A program made the translations under genes and the position numbers. A DNA stretch of 64,000 nt. Source: Trissonchulus latispiculum. Taxonomy: Eukaryota; Nematoda; Enoplea; Enoplida; Ironidae. Each line of letters begins with the position of its first letter. Position 1 is the stretch's first letter. Below are positions 56,901 to 64,000 of the stretch, in pieces. Location of the stretch: the NCBI GenBank assembly GCA_030248195.1, contig JASAND010019908.1:34425-98424 (forward strand), in the 5' to 3' direction. The notes under the pieces were generated by a model. The model was not told the origin of the DNA. It made no database searches and saw only the letters and a list, made by a program, of their open reading frames with translations.

Positions 56901-59900
56901 TTTAAAGTCTGAACTGGCTGCTTTTCTTTTAGCTTTCCCACACTTCAAGAAATCTATGTTCAAAAACTGTTTTTGTGTTATAGCATGTTCAAGTCGAACA
57001 TTTGAAATGAGAGAGCTGTACTCTTCCTAGTTGAAACAAGCACATTCTGGGCTTTAAAATGGTATAAAAATTATCGTTGAACTCCAAGAATCGAGTCAAA
57101 TACAGTCTTTCAAAGTTTGCTGCAAATATCCGAACCAGCACGTTAATTCTGGTCTTCACTGTTGGCATATTTCCACCACATACCTTGGGCTTAACACCAC
57201 AAACAGCTTCAACGCCGAACTGTGTACCATCTTTACCTATCCCACAATCACCACCACCATCACCACGAGTACCTGCACCTACAACAACACCAACTCCACC
57301 ATCACAAACTCCACCAGCACCACGAACTCCTCCTCTAACAAATTCACCACCACCACCAACTCGTCCTCCATTAACTCACCATTGCCAATCTCACCATCAC
57401 CAGCTGCACCATCTACAAGATTTCCACCATTATGAGCATCATCAGTCAGTGCTAACAGCTGATTAAAGATTCCAACAAAAGCATAGCATTTTGCTCTGGG
57501 AACAGCTACTAAGAAACTACGGCTCGGAAGCTTTTTTGCTTTCATAATCCACGAACATTTCATATGACCAAACGGGAGACTATTGTAGAGGGAAACGGTC
57601 AACCACTTAAAAATAGTGGCGACCACGGGTTTCTTAAGTTCAGCTACGTTAACAATTGTCGGCATTGTGCAACAGTTTTTCTACACTCCATTTTGACGAA
57701 TTACTTATTTTTAATATTGATAGTCTCCCAATCAAGAAAAGTTCAGTTAAATAATTGCTGAACATGTAGTATGCTTCCAATTTAGGAAGTGCGTGATTGA
57801 AGAAAAACACGCGTGTGGAAGGAAACCATAAGATCCGCCACATTGGCAGGGCCGGGGGCAATGCAAGTTTTAGGAATTTTGTGATCGCCATGTATTTAGA
57901 TTCGTGTAGGAGTTGCCATCGAAAGAGTTATCCGCATAAAGCAATTCTTTGATATGTGTACACGCCAAACGAACAACAGCACATATAAATACGAAATAAT
58001 TTACCACCGACATCATTCGAAACTTGAAATTGCAAAAGCAAATTATGTACAAATTTTCCTTGCACATTTTTTGCTTTCCATAAAGGGTGCTCTGAAAATG
58101 CTGCGAACAACAGTGATCCCTACAAAACTGCACAGATTATGAGAATTTCTATATGCGAATCAAGGAGAAGATGCCGCAGTCTTCTGGTAAGACGATACAG
58201 CTGAAAAATTTGAAACGGGGGTAAAGAAATTCGAAACCCAGTCGAAACGGTGATAAGCTCACTCGCTATGTGCTTGAGTGCTAAAGCTCGAAAATACAAT
58301 CCGCGCGTGCGCAAATTTTGTGTCTGTTTCGAGCTTTAACACACAAGCATAGTGGGCGAATTTGTTTGATTCGGTCATACAATCAAGAGATAGCTACTAT
58401 ACATACACTGAAGTGGACATGGCTAACAAAAACTAGTCGCTTAGTTTTGAAAAATCCCTGGGCAATTTTATGTTTGAAACTATTATACACTTGTCGTGTG
58501 TGGTAGGTTTCGTTATGAGCATTTCGTGCTCGGCAGCTATTATACATTATCGGTAGCGATAAGTGTCCATAACTAACATAAAGTTTGACAAATTAAATTT
58601 AAAGCTAATCTATTTTATATGTAAGTTTATACGCATTGGGTAAATTGGCCGCTAAAGGATGTTAAAACAGCTACTTTATTGAGTATAAGCAAGAGTACAG
58701 GAGTTGCCATCGAGAGAGTTATCCGCATAAAGCAATTGTTTGACATGTGTACACACCAAACGAACAACAGCACATATAAATACGAAATAATTTACCACCG
58801 ACATCATTCGAAACTTGAAATTGCAAAAGCAAATTATGTACAAATTTTCCTTGCACATTTTTTGCTTTCCATAAAGGGTGCTCTGAAAATGCTACGAACA
58901 ACAGTGATCCCTACAAAACTGTGAAGCTTCTGATCGAACCACAACACATCTGCACAAATTATGTGAATTTGTATATGCGAACCAAAAAGAAGATGCGGCA
59001 GTATGGGCAACTACTCGTAAGACGATACTGTTGAAAAATTTGAAACGCGGGTAAAGAAATTCGAATCCCAGTCGAAACGGGGGAAAGCTCAGTCGCTATG
59101 TGCTTGAGTGCTAAAGCTTGAAAACACAATCCATGCGTGCGCAAATTTTGTGTCTGTATCGAGCTTTAACACACTAGCATAGCGGGCGAACTTATTTGAT
59201 TCACTGGTCATACAAACAAAAGATAGCAACTATATGCTGAAATAGACTTGGCTAACGAAAACGAGTGGCTTAGTTCTGAAAAAACCCTGTGCAATTTTAT
59301 GTTTGAAACATGATATAGAACTTTGTTAACATACACTTGTCGTGTGTGGTAGGTTTCCTTATGAGCATTTCATGCTTGGCAGCTCTTACACATTATTGGT
59401 AGCGATAAATGTCCAACAAACATAAACTTTTGACAAATTAAATTTAGAGCTAATGTATATTAATGTAAGTATAAGCGTTGGGTAGTATATAAATTGGCTG
59501 CTAAAGGATGTTAAAACAGCGACATTATTGAGTATAAGGTACATTTTTTAAAATTTTGACAGCACGGACGTAAAAGCCGATTACAACTTAGTGAGAAAAC
59601 AACGAAGGATTATTAAACTGGTCTGCATGTGGAAAGATAATCCAACCCACAATTTGTGTGCAAAAAGTCAGCCCATCTTCGCTCTTTGCTTTTAGGCGAT
59701 GACATTTCTTTAGGTTTTTAAAAAACAATAGGTGCACCAAACAATACACTAGCTTAAACTTTTAGCAAAGCTTTCGCCATCAAAAAAGGATTTGATTTTA
59801 ATTTTGAGACTGTTTCTTCGGTTTAATGCGAAATTGTAACGAAATAAGCTGTTCCTGTTCTGACAAGGTGACTTGATATTAGAGAGTAACTGCAACTTTA

Positions 59901-62304
59901 TAAAAATTGGAAAATAACGTGAAAATGTACCCCAGAAGCTGAAAATAAAATTCCGTTGTGCGGTTGTCCAGTGGTGCAGTTATTAAGTGATGAAGCTGTC
60001 CAGTCACGCAGTTGTCCTAGATTCTCTAAAAGTCTCAATAATTAATCCTTCCACTTTTTATCCTACTGGTCCTCCCCTCTCCTTTAAACACTTTTTTAGA
60101 ATTCCTTTCAGTGTGTAAAGAGTAACCCAAAGACAACAGTCTGATGAAGTGCCTCACCGTCGCTTTTTACTGTTTCGGCTTTTTACCCGAGTGGATATCC
60201 GATTACAAAAAACATTAGCAATGCGCTGCAGTATTTAAAGCGTACGAACGACCCGTAGGCTTTAACCACATCAAATTTGGATGCCTCAAAGTCATGCCGC
60301 AAAACATCATACTCGGAAAAGTTGAAATCCAGGACCATCTTAACATATAGTTCAGGGAAGCAAGAAATTGTTTTAGAAACTACATAAAGGATTCAATTAA
60401 TATGCATATTTCCATATAAAATCCTGAGACTATGAAAATAGTATTGCACGTACACACAGATCTCAAAAGCTGAAGTAAAGCTGTGTGGCAACATAAAATT
60501 TCATATATCACATGAGAATGTCACAGTTTTTGTATTAAACTTAATGTGCCTTGATTGTGCAGACAAATAAAATAGAATACACTATTTTATTGTGAAACAA
60601 TACGATACGACAGATACGATACAAAAATTCTAATTTTTGGCACCTTTTTGCAACCCCCCCCCCCTTCCGAAATTGTTCCCAAAAGTACCCTGTATGAGAT
60701 AAGAATGTTACATACCTGAAATTATGATTTTTCAAACATCATAATGAATGTTTCCTGTATTGACTATATATATATATATATAGCGGACTCCGTTAATTTT
60801 AAAGTAATTATTCAGATACCCCAATAGTGTTAAAGAATGGAATTTTATAAGTACTGGAAAGTAACAGAATTGGATTAACCAGAGATGGATGTAAACTATG
60901 AAAAATACTATGACCTCAATTGCTCACTGAATGCGTCATGACTCAGGAAATTTCCAAATTAAATATTGTTCAATATCTATGATTCACATACATATGCATA
61001 CATATACACACATATCTATATACACACACATCTATCTACCTATACGATATGTACGTTGCACAATCAGTTACGGGAGAACTATCTGTTGAATAGGTTTGGT
61101 ATAACTTGGCCCAACTCTCAATTTGTCCAATAACTATGATATTGCATTTTTATTCTTCATGTTAATTTTATTTTACAATGAATATATTGGGATAGAAAGA
61201 TTATCAGTTTAATTACATTAATTTTAAATTAAAAATTCGTTCTTTTAGACAGAAATGTAATAATTTTTGTAAACAGTCCCCCTATCCTCACTGTTATTTA
61301 CAAGAAATGCGCTACCGTAAGTTTTCTCCCTTTAGTAAAGTGGCGGGGCTTAGCAGTTTTAAGTGACAGTTGCGCCAAATCAAAGTTGGGCCAAACTAGA
61401 CTACACCGTTGAATGGTTGTGCCTTGCTTCAGAGAACAAATGCACCTTTTGTCTTGCTCTAGAGAACATATGTTGTTTGAAAAAATGAGCGAAATCCGTG
61501 ACATTTTAGTCCAAACCAACCCCCTTAAATCAAAAGCTAGCAAAAATAGACAAAATTGCTAGTTTTGGAATGCAAAACTAATTAACGCTCAGAAAGGAGG
61601 AAATTAGTAATCCATAAAATTGCTTTCCGCATTTGCTAAAACAATGAATGATGTTAATTCTAGTACATAACGTGTCATCTCTAGTGACCGTTTCAAATAT
61701 TTTTGATTTACAAGGATTTCTGTTTTGGCTTGCTATTTCCATTAATATCTGTAAATGTATCTGTTAGCAGTTATACCCGTGGCTACTACAGTTTACTTCT
61801 CTGTCTGAAGCGGTACTCTGGGGCTGTTCAAATTCCCGTAAACACAGCTTCAGTTTTATGCTTCTTTGAATATATACGATGGCGCCTTCAATATGTTGAC
61901 CTTGTGTTGGACCTTCCTAATTTCTATTTCTTTCAAATCCCCCAACATTATTTACAAACACCCTACTTACATTACTAACCATTCATTTTACTTCAAAACA
62001 GTTACTTCACAAACACAAACTCCAAACAAATTTTACTGAACAAAAATTAGGCTGGACCGGAGTCAGTCGAAGCCCCTGAACTGATTCCAGGAAAGGCAAA
62101 GGATCCCGTGATACGGGCTAATTCCTTGGGCTGGTACACTTGGTTACCAAATCATCAGCCGCACCGTTTAAACAGCGGTGTACCCAGTTCTCCAATTCCC
62201 CTTTTTCTTCAAGGTCACTAAGTACCCGTAGAAAGTCGTACTTGTGACTTGCGCTGACTTTCGTTCCATCCGCTCTCTTCGCGCGAAGGAAGTGACTCAC
62301 GAAT
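44924..62304 (-). CDS. Unidentified minus-strand gene, three to four in-phase candidate exons
   Basis: Candidate exons, minus strand: 62304-62148 (acceptor TTTTCAG; DFLRVLSDLEEKGELENWVHRC), 47890-47586 (acceptor TTTTTTAG; ANSVLELLGWWQDN, SLILKCCLFALSTFCNAN), 45542-45455 (acceptor TTTTTTAG, donor GTAAGT; PTEDELAQLRRNGFALQNGK) and 44929-44924 (CGT TGA). The phases agree: 0 into the second, 2 into the third, 0 into the last. The second exon looks alpha-helical and may be repeat-like. I do not recognise the family. The first exon could instead be a terminal exon ending at TAG 62118-62120. The proposed 14-kb intron holds many transposons. Linking the exons into one gene is inference; the middle two exons individually are more secure. 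Confidence 0.4.
45700..46105. repeat. GC-rich island of GGCCCGG-type words
   Basis: Two blocks (about 45716-45825 and 45961-46105) are packed with GGGCCCGG, GGCCTGG and GGCCCGGC against an AT-rich background. Similar islands lie at 47216-47400 and 50090-50385. They look like diverged copies of a GC-rich repeat. Confidence 0.5.
46258..46328 (-). CDS. Weak candidate terminal exon
   Basis: After an acceptor CTTATTTTAG, one frame reads CPEDNVMPAYDRKKADKAIR and then Asp-Arg to TAA (46258-46260). It would need a phase-1 donor upstream, which none of the neighbouring minus-strand candidate exons supply, so it may be an alternative end or chance. Confidence 0.2.
47216..47400. repeat. GC-rich minisatellite (TCGGGCCTC/TGT units)
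   Basis: CTCGGGCCTCTCGGGCCTGT-like decamers repeat, preceded by GGCCCGGCCCGGGCCCGAGG. The left edge ACTAGAGTTGTGCTCAGG resembles the inverted right edge of the island at 50090-50385 (AGAGATGTGCCG). Confidence 0.65.
48419..48690 (+). CDS. BED-finger / hAT-transposase-like exon
   Basis: The exon follows GTTTTTAG and ends AAG|GTATTT in phase 0. It reads NSHCTGTFARHLRNYHPECF, the second half of a BED zinc finger (the H-x5-H part after a Thr/Phe helix), and further on VVRYLVNRMLPLSLVEDEFFK, matching the PLSxVE-x-x-FK segment near the start of hAT transposases. It may be part of a hAT transposon or a domesticated ZBED-type gene. The upstream cysteine pair of the finger must lie on another exon that I did not find, and no catalytic domain is visible downstream. 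Confidence 0.55.
49040..49398 (+). CDS. Possible downstream exons of the hAT-like gene, acidic tail
   Basis: After TTACAG, 49316-49398 reads SETDSDSESEREIAEASD followed by an acidic run to TGA (49396-49398), a plausible C-terminal tail. An intermediate candidate begins at 49040 (after TTCCAG; LYQDTVDQLSQFLSAK...ATVDGWADP). The splice phases of these pieces with 48419-48690 cannot all be reconciled, so linkage is weak. Confidence 0.3.
50090..50385. repeat. GC-rich minisatellite (GACTCGGGCTCGGGTCTCTC units)
   Basis: Starts with two near-perfect copies of a 27-bp unit (TTTGACTCGGGCTCGGGTC...CTCGTGC) and grades into TCGGGCCGCTCGG decamers, ending in GGCCCAGAAAAAAACGGCAC and ATCTCTACAC. It belongs with the islands at 45.7-46.1 and 47.2-47.4 kb. 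Confidence 0.75.
50386..51930. other. AT-rich stretch without recognised features
   Basis: No coding exon, long inverted repeat or tandem array was recognised. The word AAACATTTTGATAGATGC (about 50870) is the inverted counterpart of GCATCTATCAAAATGTTT near 50422, hinting at a partial inverted repeat of unknown nature around 50400-50890. Confidence 0.4.
51940..52315. repeat. Inverted repeat, about 90-bp arms
   Basis: TCAGCTTGCGAACCAAGCC...GCAATTGCGTACCTAGTG (about 51940-52015) pairs with CACTAGGTATGCAATTGCGG...TTGGCTCGCCAGCTGA (about 52248-52313). Related sequence (TAGGTACTGATTTGCGGGG...GGGCCGTTAG) recurs at the ends of the foldback element 52985-56045. Confidence 0.65.
53185..55918. mobile_element. 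TTAA-flanked DNA element, family A copy 2 (2.7 kb, with insertion)
   Basis: TTAA at 53181-53184 and 55919-55922 flanks inverted ends GGGGGGGGGGGGTCCGCCAT and ATGGACCCCCC. It is the same family as 16243-17429, inverted: shared GGATTTGCTCATTTTCACAC, GTTTCGTTCAGTA, TAAACATAGGAAACGG/AAAAAG and the GAAATTTTGCTAAAAATTGAG region. It is longer because of about 1.1 kb of extra DNA (54100-55217). No intact transposase. Confidence 0.8.
54083..55233. mobile_element. Candidate insertion bounded by a 17-bp direct repeat
   Basis: ATGTTGAGAATCAACTA occurs at 54083-54099 and 55217-55233. The sequence between has no counterpart in the related element at 16243-17429. Either the repeat is a target-site duplication, or both copies are LTR starts (TGTTGAG), the second preceded by the purine-rich AGGGGAAGA, which could be a polypurine tract. 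No gag/pol motif was recognised. Confidence 0.45.
57240..57440. repeat. CAC/ACC-rich low-complexity tract
   Basis: Imperfect CCACCA, ACCACC and CACCAT triplets. One frame from 57077 gives a Pro/Thr/His-rich product preceded by a hydrophobic stretch, but there is no ATG at its start and no splice evidence, so I treat it as simple sequence. Confidence 0.6.
57908..59539. repeat. Tandem duplication, about 790-bp unit, two copies
   Basis: AGGAGTTGCCATCGA at 57908 recurs at 58699 (offset 791), and GTTAAAACAGC...TTATTGAGTATAAG closes both copies (about 58689 and 59535). Similarity is high, with a few indels, notably extra bases near 58921-58950. Each unit contains a hairpin GTGCTAAAGCT(C/T)GAAAA...TCGAGCTTTAACAC, the intact form of the sequence at the TTAA element near 53180. 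Confidence 0.9.
59540..61290. other. AT-rich stretch, microsatellites only
   Basis: It contains a C-run at about 60654-60664, a (TA)n run at about 60767-60781 and a (CA/TA)n region at about 60985-61035. No coding exon or paired repeat was recognised. Confidence 0.5.
61300..61506. mobile_element. Solo end of a family A TTAA element
   Basis: Read inverted from 61506, TTTAAGGGGGTTGG and then ATGTCACGGATTTCGCTCAT match the right end of the TTAA element at 53185 (TTAAGGGGGG, ATGGTCACGGATTTGCTCAT). The matching opposite end was not found, so this is a truncated or diverged copy. Confidence 0.5.
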
Positions 62305-62389
62305 CTGAAAATACAAAAAAACATAAATTACAAGTAAACTTAGCAAAATAATATACCGTCAAATATAACAAAGAGCAAAAATACACGCT

Positions 62390-62830
62390 ACGACCTTTTT
62401 AGTCTCCGATATAGCTGAAAACTTGCATATAGGGCTTTCTGGCTCGTTAATCACAAATCAAAATCCGTTTTTCGAATTAGCTTTTCGTAAGCTTAGTGGG
62501 GTAAGTTATAAGCTTAACACGCTTATGCGGAGCTAGTTGAAAGCTTATTTGGAAAAGGAAAGTCGAGCCGAGCTTAGTGACAATATCAATTGAGTTGAAA
62601 TTTGGTATGGGTATGTTTTCGACCACGCTGAGTTCAAATATCGCAAAATTTTTCGATTTTGCCAGATTCGATTTTTTCAATTCGCAAAGGGAGACACTAA
62701 GGGAAACCATTAATTTTTTGTCACAAGTTGTAAGACGCGAAAAGTTGCATGCAGGGGTTTCCGGGTCGCTGAACACGAATTTCACTTTCGTTTATCGGTT
62801 CAGTTTTTGCTTGCTCGGTGATGATTCTGA
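62390..62830. repeat. Degraded copy of the 24.6-kb foldback family
   Basis: Shares CAAAATCCGTTTTTCGAATT/AGCTTTTCGTAAGCTTA, TTATAAGCTTAACACGC, GAAATTTGGTATGGGTATG and TTTCCGGGTCGCTGAACACG with the palindrome at 24575-25161, in a partly rearranged order. Confidence 0.5.
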
Positions 62831-62839
62831 ACAGTTTTA

Positions 62840-64000
62840 ATAGCGATACTTCTTCTAAACCTTCGCTACGTTTCAGAAAAAAATCATATTGACGTTCACA
62901 ATTTTATATCCAAACGACTAAATCCAATCCAGCTGAGAATATATATTTTTTAGGAAGTTGCAACCAAGCAGCCAACTTGCTAATTATGAGCTGTTCCCGC
63001 ATATTGGTAACCTAATTTGCATAAATATGGCATTGTTGAAAACTATTCTGTGCAATCAGAAGTTTGTTGGAAGGGGGAGGGGGTGGTGCAATCGTAAACA
63101 CAATTAAAAATCTGATTTGGGGGGACAGGAAAAAATTACAAGTTGTCCAAGATCACGCCAGTTCGCTCAAGTACAAACTCAAAGTTAAAAAAGTTAAAAT
63201 ATCTGAAGTTGCATGTATTAGGCCCCCCTCGGCTAAAAAAAGAGCAGACAAATACACTAGGCCAATCCTGAAGATAGGGCGAGTGAGAGAAGAAAAGGAC
63301 TCCCATAGTGCTAACCATAGGTACTTTCCGTGGTAATAGTTCTGCCTCCAGGCAGAACAAAAATAATAAAATACAAGTCTTACTGACACTCGTATAGATG
63401 CGAAACGGAATCTCGTAAACAAAGCTAATACTGTTCACGAATACGAATACGAAATGAATACTGTGCACGCTAGGCTGCACTATTATATTAGCAAAACTAA
63501 TTTGCATACGCTTTCCCCAGAAAAATAAAACTAAAACTAATTTGCATACTAGCGCGAAACTTGTAGTGCTATTACCTCAATCGTATAGGCAAAAGTTAAA
63601 CAAGCTGAACTTGTATTTTATGTATTTTACTAATCTTTTTCTAGAAAAAAAGGAAAATGGTTGGGTGACCGTTCCCAAATATCTTCGACGGGGGGCTGAA
63701 AAATTAAAAATTTCAAAAAATTCCGTCCTCAAAAACTATTTTTTTCTTGTGCCCTTATACACTCTGTCAGCCTTTTTTACGTAATCATTGAGTATGTTTG
63801 AAATGGCTATGGATATTGATCACTATTTCTGTTTCATTTCACTTCACTTCAGTCCACTTCACCTTTGCTAGTTACTGGTCTGCATGAAGAATTGAAATTC
63901 ATTAAGTAGGAAAATGTCGTGACGTGCAGAAAAGCCAGATACTTTGATACAGTGCCAAGTCCATTCCATTTTCCTGTCCTCATTTTTTCTCGTCAACTTT
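62840..64000. other. Window end, no gene recognised
   Basis: It includes GAATACGAATACGAAATGAA, CTAATTTGCATAC repeated near 63498 and 63538, and a TTCACTTCACTTCAGTCCAC stretch near 63836. No exon with family motifs or TIR pair was seen. Confidence 0.4.

Noticed and set aside
57077..57466. Proline/threonine-rich ORF with a signal-like start
   Set aside because: There is no ATG or splice acceptor, and the composition is explained by CAC/ACC simple sequence.

Overview
This window is animal nuclear DNA. Coding sequence is split into short exons joined at GT-AG introns, the standard genetic code works throughout, there is an internal tRNA gene with pol III boxes, and most of the sequence is transposon-derived. 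The two recognisable host genes, RNF170 and MLH3, together with CR1-like, RNase H-bearing and Penelope-like retroelements and many TIR or foldback elements, point to an invertebrate metazoan. I cannot place it in a phylum from sequence alone.

Layout. 1-6013: the 3' end of a non-LTR retrotransposon, two unrelated tandem arrays (about 135-150 bp and about 130 bp units), then a CR1-like element with an intact endonuclease/reverse transcriptase ORF. 6053-9893: a 1.6 kb TIR transposon with a cysteine-rich remnant, a 51-bp minisatellite whose units are hairpins, and a TA-flanked element nested in a G-rich element. 10348-15247 (+): RNF170, an ER-membrane RING E3 ligase, with introns enlarged by a foldback element and a 5'-truncated retroelement that itself carries a hAT-like MITE. 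16208-17878: a hairpin element split by a TTAA-flanked transposon with a further MITE at its edge. 18590-20569 (-): a decayed Penelope-like element.

21651-40833 (+): MLH3, a MutL mismatch-repair/meiotic crossover protein. I traced fourteen exons with consistent splice phases; the very C-terminus was not found. Intron 4 (8.8 kb) holds a 0.59 kb palindrome, a long non-LTR retrotransposon (degenerate 2A-like motif, PHD finger, EN, RT, RNase H) broken by a 1.1 kb insertion, a second Penelope fragment and an antisense tRNA-Gly(GCC).

41-64 kb is mostly repeats: a 1.25 kb palindrome rich in ATCCGGT, a TTAACTC minisatellite, three GC-rich islands, a 2.7 kb TTAA element nested in another foldback element, and a 0.79 kb tandem duplication. 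It also holds a BED/hAT-derived coding exon (+) and several candidate exons of an unidentified minus-strand gene that splice in phase.

The main theme is repeated nesting. Several insertions can be ordered in time from target-site duplications, and two related TTAA elements both landed in TTAA sites inside hairpin elements. RNF170 (ubiquitination) and MLH3 (DNA repair) are neighbours on the same strand with no visible functional link.
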